Source: Chloroflexota bacterium (GTDB lineage: Bacteria > Chloroflexota > Limnocylindria > QHBO01). Taken from it: a stretch of 64,000 nt of DNA. The notes beneath the pieces are model-generated. The model was not told the origin of the DNA. It searched no databases and saw nothing but the letters and a program-made list of their open reading frames with translations. Position 1 is the stretch's first letter. Each line of letters opens with the position of its first letter. The translations under genes were made by a program, and so were the position numbers. Of the stretch, positions 53,191 through 63,136 are shown piece after piece. The stretch lies in NCBI GenBank assembly GCA_025699005.1, contig JAILWI010000001.1, positions 682,001 to 746,000 on the forward strand, written 5' to 3'.

Positions 53191-54393
53191 TCACGCGCGC
53201 TGCGCGGCGTGGAGCCGGATCGCGCCGGAGATGCCCTTCAGCTCGACCGGGCCGATCTCGGAGAATGCCAGCTCGGTGCCCTGGCTGGCATCGACGACCT
53301 CCTGGCTGACCAGGACCTCGCCCGGACGAGCGTAGTCGCCGATGCGGGAGGCGATGTTCACCGTCCGGCCGTAGTAATCGCCCTCCTGGAAGAGGACGGG
53401 GCCCGCGTGCAGGCCGACGTGGGCGGGCGGCAGCCCGGCGCGCTGTGCTCCGTCGACCATCTCGAGCGCCGCCTGGACCGCCGGTCCCGGCTGGCGGAAG
53501 AAGAACATGACGCCGTCGCCCATCCACTTGATCGGCTTGCCGTCGTGCTGGGCGGACACGCGTCGGACGAGGGTGCGCAGCTGATCGGCGAGCTGCGCCG
53601 CGGCCTCATCACCGCGCTCCTCGGTCAGGCGGGTGTAGCCGGTGAGGTCGAGGAAGCAGATGGCCGGCGGCTGTGCGAGCCGGCTGAAGACGCCCGCCTC
53701 GTTGAGGGCCTGTTCCACTCCGAAGATGATGCTCGCGTTCCAGGTGTGCTCCTGGTGGGCGTGGTACAGGCTCAGGAGGACGTCATCGAGCAGCGGTGCG
53801 AGCTTCGATGCGATCTCGACATCGGCATGCTGCATCATCTCGCTGGGCGACATGCCCTGCTCCAGGAGCTGCAGCTCGACTTCGGTGTGCCACCAATCGG
53901 CCTCGGTCTCCGCGATTCGCCGCACCGATTCGCCGTAGACGCGCAGCCACCGCTCGATCACCGCCGGCCGAAAGCCGTGCGCCACCTGCATCTCGATGAG
54001 AGGCACGATCTTCAGCTCGTTCTCCCGAATGAGGTCGCTCGGAGCCGGCTGGGCGAAGCCTCCGGCCTCGCGGACGACGAGCAGAAACTCCACCGGGATG
54101 CCGGTCCGCTGGCTGACGTCCTCGAAGGTCGACGCGGTGTTCGTGCTGAAGCGGTCGTAGCTTCCCGCATCCATGAAGGCGAGCGACAGGACGCCGTCGC
54201 GCACGGCCTGGCCGATCCCGTCGAGCGGGAGCCCGGCTCGCTCCAGCGTCCGGACCAGGGCGCAGCGCCGGACGTCGCCGAGCGTGAGGCCCCCGTCGGC
54301 CTGGGGCACGAGGATTCCGAGCTCCATGAGCCGATCGACGTACTCGGTGGGAACGCCCGCACGCCGCGCAGCCTCCGCCGTGGTGAAGGTCAC
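53191..54393 (-). CDS. Class III nucleotidyl cyclase with HTH/regulatory N-terminus
   Basis: A 400-aa protein. Residues 1-75 read like a MerR-type winged HTH or the Rv1264-type Ad_Cy_reg domain (TTAEAARRAGVPTEYVDRL, GLTLGDVRRCALVRTLERAGL). A helical middle runs to about 240. The cyclase domain has metal Asp D249 (FLDLTGYT) and D293 (MGDGVMFFF), and N346/R350 in TVNIASRIG. It likely makes cAMP or cGMP. GTG 54393 starts the HTH and follows TAGGCT by 6 bases. Downstream is the glucoamylase-like gene. Confidence 0.82.
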   Translation of the reverse strand: MTFTTAEAARRAGVPTEYVDRLMELGILVPQADGGLTLGDVRRCALVRTLERAGLPLDGIGQAVRDGVLSLAFMDAGSYDRFSTNTASTFEDVSQRTGIPVEFLLVVREAGGFAQPAPSDLIRENELKIVPLIEMQVAHGFRPAVIERWLRVYGESVRRIAETEADWWHTEVELQLLEQGMSPSEMMQHADVEIASKLAPLLDDVLLSLYHAHQEHTWNASIIFGVEQALNEAGVFSRLAQPPAICFLDLTGYTRLTEERGDEAAAQLADQLRTLVRRVSAQHDGKPIKWMGDGVMFFFRQPGPAVQAALEMVDGAQRAGLPPAHVGLHAGPVLFQEGDYYGRTVNIASRIGDYARPGEVLVSQEVVDASQGTELAFSEIGPVELKGISGAIRLHAAQRA

Positions 54394-54399
54394 GCCACC

Positions 54400-54405
54400 A
54401 GCCTA
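54400..54405 (-). promoter_or_regulatory. Candidate leaderless -10 element of the HTH-cyclase gene
   Basis: TAGGCT on the minus strand ends 6 bases before GTG 54393. Confidence 0.5.
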
Positions 54406-54430
54406 GCGGTTCCCGGGCGCGACTCGCGTG

Positions 54431-54751
54431 TCAGCCTCCCGGAGGCGTATAGGTCGGCGAGAGCTTCGCGGCGGCGTCCAGGTCCTCGGCGCTCATCGTG
54501 ACCACCGTCCGCAGGCTGATGGCACCGCTCGACCCGACCTTGAGGCTGGCGGCCGCCGCGGCTGCGTGGTCCGGGAACTCGGCGATCACGTAGAAGTCGT
54601 CCGAGCCGAACGCCCAGAAGATGTCATGCAGCGTCCCGCCCGTGGATTCGACCACCTCGGTTGCTGCCTGACGGCGGCGGCTGCCGCCATCCTTCAGCAC
54701 CCCCTTGGCGCCTTCCGCGGTGTAGCTGCCGATGAACAGGTACTTCGCCAT
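54431..54751 (-). CDS. GYD-domain protein
   Basis: A 106-aa GYD-domain protein: AKYLFIGSYTAEGAKGVL near the start and TLHDIFWAFGSDDFYVIAEFPDHAAAAAAS. The family is a ferredoxin-like small barrel of unknown function, common in Chloroflexota. GGAGG lies about 10 bases before ATG 54751. It diverges from the gamma-glutamylcyclotransferase gene. Confidence 0.8.
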   Translation of the reverse strand: MAKYLFIGSYTAEGAKGVLKDGGSRRRQAATEVVESTGGTLHDIFWAFGSDDFYVIAEFPDHAAAAAASLKVGSSGAISLRTVVTMSAEDLDAAAKLSPTYTPPGG

Positions 54752-54825
54752 GTCGGTGAGCCTCCGTACGAGGTCCTCACCGTACACCCGGACCCCAAGT
54801 GATCGGGTGCCCGATACTCCGGGTC

Positions 54826-55272
54826 ATGAGCTCGCGCGAGGTGGCGCCGCCGGTCGTGGTCGCCGTGTACGGCACGCTCCGACGCGGCGAGCGGAATCAC
54901 CGACTGCTGCGCGGCGCCGAGTTCCTCGGTGTGGGGGAGATTGCCGGGACGCTGTACGACGTGCCTGCGGCACCGTACCGGCCGTACGCGTATCCCGCCC
55001 TGCGAGCGACACCCGCCGGCCGCGTCCGGGTCGAGCTGTATCGGCTCGATGACCCGGCGCTCATCGACCAGCTCGACGAGCTCGAGCGCTACGACCCGGC
55101 CGATCCGGACTCGTCCCAGTACCTGCGACGGACCGTGCCGGTCATGGACGGGCCGGTTCCGGAAGCCGAGGTGTACTTCTACGCGGGGCCGGAGGCTGAG
55201 CTCGGGGCCGTCATCGCGTCGGGTGACTGGCTTGATCGCCCGCGGCCGGAACCGCCGTCGGGTCGCCCGTGA
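54826..55272 (+). CDS. Gamma-glutamylcyclotransferase-like protein
   Basis: A 148-aa AIG2/GGCT-fold protein: [15 protein letters not shown] near 14-28 with the substrate-binding glycine loop, and the catalytic Glu in LDELERYDP near 85. It may cleave gamma-glutamyl amides into pyroglutamate. GATACT lies 7 bases before ATG 54826 as a weak -10. The final 62 bases overlap the 3' end of the convergent cyclase-AAA gene. Confidence 0.78.
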   Translation: MSSREVAPPVVVAVYGTLRRGERNHRLLRGAEFLGVGEIAGTLYDVPAAPYRPYAYPALRATPAGRVRVELYRLDDPALIDQLDELERYDPADPDSSQYLRRTVPVMDGPVPEAEVYFYAGPEAELGAVIASGDWLDRPRPEPPSGRP

Positions 55273-58200
55273 GCGCCGCCCGGGGCTGGCTCCGGGCGCT
55301 CGTGAGAGCCTCGTCCAGCTGATCGAGGTACGGCCGTGCGCCGAGCCGGGTGAACGTGGATCGCGCCTCGTCGGCCACGCGCTGAGTCTCACCGGGGTCG
55401 AGCACCCCCGCGATGACAGCGTCGAGTGCGACGAGCCCGAGCGGCCACCACAGCTCGAGCTCACGCATCAACTGCATCGATTCGAGATAGCCGGCGCGTG
55501 CCTCATCTCGCCTTCCCTCGAGCGCCGCCAGGGTGGCCTTCATCCAGGTGCGGAGCGCCGTCGCCCGCCGGCCTCTCCTCGCTCCCTCGAACACCTCCAC
55601 CATGCGTCGAGCCAAGCTCGCGTCGCCGAGCCGCAGCGCGGCCTGCGTCATGATCGGGGGGGCGTTGTCCACCGATCCGACACTCGAGAACGAGATATCG
55701 GCCAGCTTGTCCACGAGCTCGGCGTACCGCCCAGCCGACAGCATGGCGGCCCACTCCGTGCCGATTGCCAGCCCCCTGTACTGCTCGTCGTCGTAGGGGG
55801 CGGCCAGCGCCTTGATCTCCTCGACACGCTGATCGACGTCCTCGCCACGCAGGGCCAGGATCACGGCTTCGGTGGATCCCAGCCACAACCGTTCGGGCGG
55901 CTCGAGCTCCTCTTCGCTCTCGGTCGCCAGCTGGGTCAGCGCCCAGTCCCAATCGCCAATGAGGATGGCGCCGTCGCACGCATTGCCGAGCAGATACCGG
56001 AGGCCCCAACGGTGACCCCAGCGACGCGCCTTCTCCATCCCCTCGCGCGAGATGCGTTGCGCCGCCGCCGGATCCTCTGGCTCCAGCGCGTAGCCGAGGT
56101 TGATGGCGGCTCTCAGCTCCGATTCGGGCAGGTTGAACCGCTCGGCGAGCGCCATGGCCCCGGTCAGCGTCGCGACCGCTTCGATCTGGCGATTCACGTT
56201 CGCGAGCGATACCCCGCGGGTGATGAGCAGCTCCACGGTCAGCTGCCGCATCCCGGCCCCATCGGCATGCGGCAGCGCCCGATCGGCGACCTCGACGGCC
56301 TCGACGTAGCGGCTCATGCGCATCGCCAGCTTGGCCTGCGCCTCGGCCAGGTCCACGTAGCCTTCGTCCTCCGGAGTCAGACCCGGCTCCGCGAGTGCGT
56401 CCCCGACCAGCTGGTTTCCGCGTTCCTGGTGGCCCTCCGTCAGCACGTTGGCGAGCAGAGCCGTCGCCCGTCTCCGCGTGCCATGGTCGCCGATGGCCGT
56501 CGCGATCTCGATGGCGCGCTCCGCATGGGAGACGCTGGGCTCGAGCTTGCCGCCATCGGCCGCCGCCAGCGCCGCTTCCACGTGCAGGGCAAGCTCGTCC
56601 TCCGGCTGAACGCTGATCTCGATCGCCTGTTCGAGATAGCCGAAAGCGCGAACGTGCGAACCCAGACCGCGCGACCGGGACGCGGCCGCGCGCAGAGCCA
56701 CACGGGCCTGTGCCGCCACGGCGGCTCCCTCCTCGCCATCCGGCTGCGCGCGGTGCGCCTCGAGATAGTGTTCGGCGAGCACGCCCGCCAACTCGTCATC
56801 ACCGAGCGATTCGAAATGGCGCGCGGCCGCCAGGTGGCGTGCGCGTCGATCGCGTCGAGCCAACGTTCCGTACGCGACCTCCCTGATGAGCCCCTGCACG
56901 AAGCGGTACTGGCCGCGTTCGGGAGACCGCGGATCGTCGTCGAGGACGATGAGCTCGCGCTGAGCGAGATGGCGAAGCTTCGGCTCGATCTCGGCCACGG
57001 GGTCGCCGGAGAGGGCGGCCAGCGCATCGGCGCCGAACGAGATCCCGAGCACCGCGGCGTCCTGGAGGAGGCTGCGCTCGGACGAGTCCAGGCCGTCGAG
57101 GCGAGCGGCGATGAGTGCGTGAAGCGTTTCGGGCACCGCGAGCTCGCTGAGGTCGCCCACGGGCTCGTAGGCGCCGTCGCTCTGCCGCAGCCTTCCGTCG
57201 TTGAGAAGCATCCGGACGGTCTCGACGGCGTACAGCGGGATGCCTTCGGCCCGCTCGATGATCGTCCGCACGGCGGCATCGGGAAGGCCGGGGACGAGGC
57301 CCGCCAGCAGCTCCGTCATCTCCTCGGCGGTGAGCGGCTCGATGCCGATCGAGGTGAACGCCCGGTGACCGGCTCCCCACGTCGGGCGGCGGTCGAGCAG
57401 CTCGGGACGGGCGAGCGTGATGACGTAGATCGGATGGCCGCGCGACCAGGCCAGCAGATCCTCGATGAAGTCGATCATGCCCTCATCGGCCCACTGGAGG
57501 TCCTCGAACACGAGCACCACCGGTCCGTGTTCGGCGATGCGCTCGAAGAAGGTCCGCCAGGCCGTGAACAGCTGTCCGCGTTCCGTCCCGGGCCGATCCT
57601 CGATGCCCAGCAGCTGGAGCAGCGGTCCCTCGAGGGTCCGGCGCTCGTCTGCATCGGGGACGAACTCCTCGAGGATGGCCGTCAGGCTCGTCCGCGTGGT
57701 CGCATCGTCGGTGCCGTCCCCGATCCCGAGGCGCATGCGGACCATCTCACCGAGCGCCCAGAACGTGATGCCCTCGCCATACGACGGCGAGCGTCCCTGG
57801 TGCCAGTACACGTCCTCGGTCACGCCGTCGATGTACTTGAGGAACTCCCAGGCGAGGCGGCTCTTGCCGATGCCCGCCTGGCCGATGACGCTGACGAGCC
57901 GAACCCCGCGATCGCGCGCCGTCCCGTGATAGAAGTCCTTGATGAGCTGGAGCTCGGCGCTCCGACCGACGAACGGCGCCTCGAGCTGCTCGCTGCGGCC
58001 GACGCCCCCGCGCTGAGCCACCACCCGGACCGCGCGCCACGCGGAGATCGGGAGCTCCTTGCCCTTCACGACGTGGTCGCCGGCCGACTCGTAGGCGATC
58101 GCCTCGGCTGATCCGCGCCGCGTCGAGTCGCCGACCAGCACGGTCCCCGGTGCGGCCACCGACTGGAGCCGCGAGGCGGAGTTGACGAGGTCGCCCGCGA

Positions 58201-58777
58201 CCATCCCCATGTTGCTGGCGCCGATCGTCACCGCGGCTTCGCCGGTCAGGACTCCCGCCCGCAGCGCCAGGCCGGGGACCTCGGCTCCCTCGCCGATGCG
58301 GCGCACCGCCTCCACGAGGTCGAGCGCGGCGCGGACCGCGCGCTCGGCGTCGTCCTCCTGCGCGATCGGCGTGCCCCATACCGCCATGACCGCGTCGCCG
58401 ATGAACTTCTCGATCGTGCCGCCGTAGCGGCCGATGATCTCGCGGCACGTCCCGAAGTAGCCGTCGAGGAGCTCGCGCACGTCCTCCGCATCGCGCGATT
58501 CGGAGATCGTGGTGAAGCCCACGAGGTCCGCGAACAGGACACTCACGAGACGACGCTCGGCCACCGGTGCATCCTTGGCCGAGCCGGCCTCGTCACCCGT
58601 CGGCGGGGCCGTGCTCCGTGCCGACGCGCCGAGGGCCGTCCCGCACTCGCCGCAGAACTTGCCGTCGGGCGGGTTGACCGTGCCGCAGCTCGGGCACGCA
58701 GCGGCGAGGCGCGTCCCGCATTCGGTGCAGAACTTGCGGCCGGCTTCGTTCTCTGTGCCACACGAGGGGCAGTTCAT
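55211..58777 (-). CDS. Zinc-ribbon/class III cyclase/AAA ATPase/TPR signalling protein (paralogue A)
   Basis: An 1188-aa multidomain protein. Two zinc ribbons: Cys 3/6/17/20 and 28/31/42/45. Cyclase domain (about 75-245) with D84 and D128 ([18 protein letters not shown]) and N199/R203. AAA domain with Walker A GQAGIGKS (299-306) and DLQWADEG, then about 700 residues of helical TPR-like sequence. It resembles other cyclase-AAA-TPR proteins of bacteria and may couple a stress cue to cAMP. GAGGAG lies about 11 bases before ATG. It is a close paralogue of the gene at 59552. Confidence 0.85.
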   Translation of the reverse strand: MNCPSCGTENEAGRKFCTECGTRLAAACPSCGTVNPPDGKFCGECGTALGASARSTAPPTGDEAGSAKDAPVAERRLVSVLFADLVGFTTISESRDAEDVRELLDGYFGTCREIIGRYGGTIEKFIGDAVMAVWGTPIAQEDDAERAVRAALDLVEAVRRIGEGAEVPGLALRAGVLTGEAAVTIGASNMGMVAGDLVNSASRLQSVAAPGTVLVGDSTRRGSAEAIAYESAGDHVVKGKELPISAWRAVRVVAQRGGVGRSEQLEAPFVGRSAELQLIKDFYHGTARDRGVRLVSVIGQAGIGKSRLAWEFLKYIDGVTEDVYWHQGRSPSYGEGITFWALGEMVRMRLGIGDGTDDATTRTSLTAILEEFVPDADERRTLEGPLLQLLGIEDRPGTERGQLFTAWRTFFERIAEHGPVVLVFEDLQWADEGMIDFIEDLLAWSRGHPIYVITLARPELLDRRPTWGAGHRAFTSIGIEPLTAEEMTELLAGLVPGLPDAAVRTIIERAEGIPLYAVETVRMLLNDGRLRQSDGAYEPVGDLSELAVPETLHALIAARLDGLDSSERSLLQDAAVLGISFGADALAALSGDPVAEIEPKLRHLAQRELIVLDDDPRSPERGQYRFVQGLIREVAYGTLARRDRRARHLAAARHFESLGDDELAGVLAEHYLEAHRAQPDGEEGAAVAAQARVALRAAASRSRGLGSHVRAFGYLEQAIEISVQPEDELALHVEAALAAADGGKLEPSVSHAERAIEIATAIGDHGTRRRATALLANVLTEGHQERGNQLVGDALAEPGLTPEDEGYVDLAEAQAKLAMRMSRYVEAVEVADRALPHADGAGMRQLTVELLITRGVSLANVNRQIEAVATLTGAMALAERFNLPESELRAAINLGYALEPEDPAAAQRISREGMEKARRWGHRWGLRYLLGNACDGAILIGDWDWALTQLATESEEELEPPERLWLGSTEAVILALRGEDVDQRVEEIKALAAPYDDEQYRGLAIGTEWAAMLSAGRYAELVDKLADISFSSVGSVDNAPPIMTQAALRLGDASLARRMVEVFEGARRGRRATALRTWMKATLAALEGRRDEARAGYLESMQLMRELELWWPLGLVALDAVIAGVLDPGETQRVADEARSTFTRLGARPYLDQLDEALTSARSQPRAALTGDPTAVPAAGDQASHPTR

Positions 58778-58916
58778 TCGGGCGTCGACTCCTCAGTGGG
58801 CCCCGAAAGTATCACCAGATGGCAATCGACGCTGCTACACGTCGTACTGCGCCACGGGTCATGATTGCTGGATTGTGGCTTGACGCCAACGGGCTGGTTG
58901 GCGCTCACTGCCGCAC

Positions 58917-59402
58917 ATGGGAGGACGCGGGGGAGCTCCGATCGATCCTCGGTCGCACCGCGGCATGCAGGTCGCCGGCTTTGCCGCGCCGGGATCCGAC
59001 CTGCGTCGTGAGCTCGTTCGCCTGGTGATGGCCGGTACGAAGCGAGCCACGGCCGGACTCCTCGTCGAGTACGAGCTCGACGGCGAGACGATCCCGTATC
59101 CGGGGCTGCGCGAGGCGGTGATCGACGCGGACGGGCGCATCACCGGCATCATCGAGACGACCGAATGCCGCACGCTCCGCATGGCCGACGTGGACGACCA
59201 GTTCGCACGGGATGAGGGCGAGGGATTCGCCAATGCCGCGCACTGGCGCAGTGCCCACGAAACGTACTTCGGGGCGTACCTCGACCAGCTTCGGGATGCC
59301 CTCGGTGATCAGAGCTGGTCGCTCGACGACGACACGCTGATCGTCTGCCAGCGCTTCCGCGTGGTCGAGGCATACCCCGAGCCGATCGACCCCGAGGCCT
59401 GA
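58917..59402 (+). CDS. ASCH-domain protein
   Basis: A 161-aa protein with an ASCH fold (related to RNA-binding PUA domains): LRRELVRLVMAGTKRATAGLLVEYELDG, then VIDADGRITGIIETTECRTLRMADV and DEGEGFANAAHWRSAHETYF. The family may bind RNA or act as an amidohydrolase. ATG 58917 is provisional; ATG 58965 is another candidate. It sits between the two inverted cyclase-AAA paralogues. Confidence 0.78.
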   Translation: MGGRGGAPIDPRSHRGMQVAGFAAPGSDLRRELVRLVMAGTKRATAGLLVEYELDGETIPYPGLREAVIDADGRITGIIETTECRTLRMADVDDQFARDEGEGFANAAHWRSAHETYFGAYLDQLRDALGDQSWSLDDDTLIVCQRFRVVEAYPEPIDPEA

Positions 59403-59539
59403 TTCTCCGGGCGGCACCCCGATGGCGCTCTCAGTGTGATTCGTCCAACGCACTGGCACGGGCGACAGCACAGTTGCGGACGCCCAGGCGGCGTACGCAC
59501 ACGGCACGGCAACGCTCGCGATCGGACCGTCGGACGCGC

Positions 59540-59545
59540 TACCTT
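59540..59545 (+). promoter_or_regulatory. Candidate leaderless -10 element of cyclase-AAA paralogue B
   Basis: TACCTT ends 6 bases before GTG 59552, confirming that GTG over the in-frame upstream ATG at 59474. Confidence 0.55.
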
Positions 59546-59551
59546 GAACGG

Positions 59552-62500
59552 GTGCAATGCGCGAGCTGCGGGACCCAGAACCCCGCAGGTGCCAAGTTCT
59601 GTCTCGAGTGCGGGGCACGCCAGGGAGAGCAGTGTTCGTCGTGCGGCGCCGCCCGGATCGGCGCGGCGAAGTTCTGCGCGGAATGCGGAACGCCGTTCGG
59701 CACCGCTGACGTCGCACCGTCAGTCGCACAGCCAGGCGTGGCCCCGGCGACCGGTCCCGTCGCGGAGCGTCGCCTGGTCTCCGTCCTCTTCGCCGACCTG
59801 GTGGGATTCACCACGTTCGCCGAGGGCCGCGACTCGGAGGACGTTCGCGAGACGCTGACCCGCTACTTCGACCTCGCGACGGACGTCATCGGCCGCTACG
59901 GGGGCACGGTGGAGAAGTTCATCGGCGATGCCGTCATGGCGGTCTGGGGCACACCGATCACCCAGGAGGACGACGCCGAGCGGAGCGTCCGCGCGGCCCT
60001 CGAGCTGGTCGACGCGGTGAAGGCCCTCGGGCCGGGCATCCAGGCCCGGGGCGGCGTCCTGACCGGCGAGGCGGCGGTGACCCTCGGCGCCACGAACCAG
60101 GGGATGGTCGCCGGCGACCTCGTGAACACCGCCGCACGCCTCCAGTCGGTGGCGAAACCCGGCACCGTGCTCGTCGGCGAGCCGACGATGCGTGCCGCCT
60201 CGGCGGCCATCTCGTTCGAGGAAGCCGGAACCCACGAGCTGAAGGGCAAGGCCGAGCCGATGCCGGCCTGGCGCGCCATCCGCGTCGTGGCCGAGCGGGG
60301 AGGCCGTGGCCGCAGTGACGCGCTCGAGGCTCCGTTCGTCGGCCGCGAGGACGAGCTGCGGCTGCTCAAGGAGCTGTTCCACGCCACCGGCCGCGAGGGA
60401 CGCATCCGTCTGGTCAGCATCATGGGCCCGGCGGGGATCGGAAAGAGCCGCCTGTCGTGGGAGTTCAGCAAGTACGCCGACGGCGTCACTGAACCCGTCT
60501 GGTGGCACATCGGCCGATCGCCGTCCTACGGCGAGGGCATCTCGTTCTGGGCGCTGGGCGAGATGGTTCGACGACGGGCCGGACTGGCCGCCGATGACGA
60601 CGACGCCACGACCCGCGCCCGCATCGGCGAGACGGTACGCGAGCACGTCCATGACGCCGAGGAGCAGCGCTGGATCGAACCCGCGCTGCTGACGCTGCTC
60701 GGCATCGGGACCGATTCGAGCGGTCCGGAGCAGCTGTTCGCCGCCTGGCGCACGTTCTTCGAGCGGATGGCCGAGACGGGCACGCTGGCCCTCGTCTTCG
60801 AGGATCTCCACTGGGCCGATACCGGCACGCTCGACTTCGTCGACCACCTGCTGGAATGGTCACGCTCGAGCCCGATCTTCATCGTCACGCTGGCGCGCCC
60901 CGAGCTCATGGACCGACGGCCGGACTGGGGGGCGGGCAAGCGCAACTTCACGTCGCTGTACCTCGAGCCGCTTCCCGACGAAGCCATGCGCGCGCTGCTG
61001 GACGGTCTCGTCCCTGGTCTCCCCGAGGAGTCGGCGACCGCAATCGTGGAGCGCGCCGACGGCATCCCGCTCTATGCGGTGGAGACGGTCCGAACGCTCA
61101 TCGCCGAGCATCGGCTCAGCCTCGAGGGCGATCGCTACGTTCCGACCGGCGATCTCACCAACCTCGCGGTGCCGGAGACGCTCCAGGCACTCATCGCCGC
61201 CCGCCTGGATGGGCTCCCGGCCGAGGTGCGAACCCTCGTCACGCACGCCGCGGTCCTCGGTCAGAGCTTCACGCTGGCCGGGATGGCAGCCGTCACCTCG
61301 TCCAGCGAGGAGGAGGTCGAGCCGCGCGCCCAGGATCTCGTCCGACGCGAGCTGCTGGTGCACGACCTCGATCCGCGATCGCCGGAGCGCGGCCAGTACG
61401 CCTTCGTGCAGAGCCTCATCCGCGAGGTCGCCTACGGAATGCTGGCGCGACGAGACCGCAAGGCGATTCACCTGGCCGCCGCCCGCCACTTCGAGAGCCT
61501 CGACACCGACGAGGTGTCCGGTGCCCTGGCAGCCCACTACGTTGCCGCACACGAGAATGCTGCCCCCGGAGAGGAGGCCGATACGCTGGCGGCGCAGGCT
61601 CGGATCGCCCTCAAGGCTGCCGCCGACCGGGCATCGGCCCTGAATGGGCACGCCCAGGCCCTCGTGTTTCTTCGACAGGCGCTCGACTTCACGACGGATC
61701 CCCTGGACCAGGCGGCCCTCCTCGAGCAGGCCGGTCGGTCCGCATCACTGGGAACGCGGCACGAGGAGGCGGCTTCGCTGTTCGAGCGGGCGGTTGCGCT
61801 TCGACGGGAGGCCGGGGACGATGCCGGGCTCCCGGGCGCGTTGGCCGGTCTCGGCAAGGTACTGCTGGAGGGCCGTCAGCTCGAGCGGGGTCGTGACCTG
61901 CTCGTCCGTGCCGCAGAGGAGTTTCCGGTCCTGAACAGCCCAGGCGCCGCCGCACTGCAGGGGCAGCTGACGCGCGCGCATGCACTGCTGAACGACTTCG
62001 AGCCCGCCCTCGCGATCGCCGACAAGGTCCTCGCCGCCGCGGAGAGGCAGGGCCTGGAGGACGTGATCGCCGACACCCTCATCACGAAGGGAACGTCCCT
62101 GGCGACCCTTGGCCGGCAGCGAGAGGGCACGGCACTCGCCATGGCCGGGCGTGAGCTGGCCCGAGAGCAGGGCCTGTCGAGCACAGAGCTGCGTGGCTCC
62201 GTGAATCTCGCTCTTCTCCTCAGCCGCTCGCGGCCCCTGGACGCGATGCGCCTCAATCGCGCCGCCCTCGAGCTGGCGGAGCGGATGGGCATCCGCGAGC
62301 ACATCCTGGTGACCAATGCGTGGGAGGTGGCGCGACTCGTCGGGGAGTGGGAGTGGGCGCGGGACATGCTCGAGTCGAGCTTCAACGCCGATCCGGAAGG
62401 GATCGATCGGGTCCTGCTCGGGTACAGCATGCTGGCCTACCGGACGTTGCGTGGCGAGGACACGACCGAGCTGCGTTCGGAGATGCGCCGTTGGCTCTCG

Positions 62501-63082
62501 GAGGGTCCGACGTCCGAGCTCGAGCTGTACGAGGCAGGAATGCGCGCGGACCAGGAGTTCCAGGTTGGTGACCTCGCAAGGGCACTCGAGCTGGCCGAAG
62601 CGCAGGCGACCCTCGATCCTTTGAACAACCTCGCCATGCTCGCCGACGCTGGGCGTGCTGCGACGTGGCTGCGGGACCTGGCGTCACTCGAGCGCATTCA
62701 CGCCAGCTTCCAGGCAGTTCCCGACCGCGGCGGCTACATCGACGCACTTCGTCGGGCGCAATCGGCCGCCATCGCCGGCCTGCGCGGCAACCGCGAGGAG
62801 GCGCTCGCCACGTACCAGGCCGTCGCTCGCGAGCTCGACGAGCTCGGCGTGGTGTTCGACGTGGCCATCCTGGGCATCGACATGGCGGCCGTCATCGGCG
62901 CGGACGAGCCCGCCGTCCGCGTCCACGTCGACCGCGCACGGACCATCTTCGAGCGACTCGGGGCCGAATCGCCGCTCCGCCGGCTGGAAGCCGTTCTCGG
63001 TGACGAGCCTCGGCGACCGAGCGAGGCCACGAGCGCGCCGCGGAGCCCGGACACTGCGGACGAGCTGGCGCCGCGCTCCTGA
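59552..63082 (+). CDS. Zinc-ribbon/class III cyclase/AAA ATPase/TPR signalling protein (paralogue B)
   Basis: A 1176-aa paralogue of the gene at 55211, oriented the other way. Two zinc ribbons with Cys 3/6/17/20 and 28/31/42/45, cyclase D82 and D126 ([20 protein letters not shown]), Walker A GPAGIGKS (292-299), DLHWADTG, then TPR-like helices. Domain order and many short motifs are identical ([16 protein letters not shown]). Start GTG 59552 is chosen by the TACCTT element and because the Cys ribbon starts there. The pair may be a recent duplication. Confidence 0.87.
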   Translation: MQCASCGTQNPAGAKFCLECGARQGEQCSSCGAARIGAAKFCAECGTPFGTADVAPSVAQPGVAPATGPVAERRLVSVLFADLVGFTTFAEGRDSEDVRETLTRYFDLATDVIGRYGGTVEKFIGDAVMAVWGTPITQEDDAERSVRAALELVDAVKALGPGIQARGGVLTGEAAVTLGATNQGMVAGDLVNTAARLQSVAKPGTVLVGEPTMRAASAAISFEEAGTHELKGKAEPMPAWRAIRVVAERGGRGRSDALEAPFVGREDELRLLKELFHATGREGRIRLVSIMGPAGIGKSRLSWEFSKYADGVTEPVWWHIGRSPSYGEGISFWALGEMVRRRAGLAADDDDATTRARIGETVREHVHDAEEQRWIEPALLTLLGIGTDSSGPEQLFAAWRTFFERMAETGTLALVFEDLHWADTGTLDFVDHLLEWSRSSPIFIVTLARPELMDRRPDWGAGKRNFTSLYLEPLPDEAMRALLDGLVPGLPEESATAIVERADGIPLYAVETVRTLIAEHRLSLEGDRYVPTGDLTNLAVPETLQALIAARLDGLPAEVRTLVTHAAVLGQSFTLAGMAAVTSSSEEEVEPRAQDLVRRELLVHDLDPRSPERGQYAFVQSLIREVAYGMLARRDRKAIHLAAARHFESLDTDEVSGALAAHYVAAHENAAPGEEADTLAAQARIALKAAADRASALNGHAQALVFLRQALDFTTDPLDQAALLEQAGRSASLGTRHEEAASLFERAVALRREAGDDAGLPGALAGLGKVLLEGRQLERGRDLLVRAAEEFPVLNSPGAAALQGQLTRAHALLNDFEPALAIADKVLAAAERQGLEDVIADTLITKGTSLATLGRQREGTALAMAGRELAREQGLSSTELRGSVNLALLLSRSRPLDAMRLNRAALELAERMGIREHILVTNAWEVARLVGEWEWARDMLESSFNADPEGIDRVLLGYSMLAYRTLRGEDTTELRSEMRRWLSEGPTSELELYEAGMRADQEFQVGDLARALELAEAQATLDPLNNLAMLADAGRAATWLRDLASLERIHASFQAVPDRGGYIDALRRAQSAAIAGLRGNREEALATYQAVARELDELGVVFDVAILGIDMAAVIGADEPAVRVHVDRARTIFERLGAESPLRRLEAVLGDEPRRPSEATSAPRSPDTADELAPRS

Positions 63083-63136
63083 CCATCGGCGAACGACTCG
63101 CCAGCACCTGTGTCGGCTTGGCCGATCCGCACCCGA

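Noticed and set aside
58819-59028. A 69-aa frame before the ASCH gene
   Set aside because: It overlaps the ASCH gene in another frame, has no domain, and its codon use does not match neighbours.
59474-59551. Upstream extension of cyclase-AAA paralogue B to ATG 59474
   Set aside because: The 26 extra residues are Arg/Thr-rich, do not match paralogue A, and TACCTT at 59540-59545 would lie inside the coding region.
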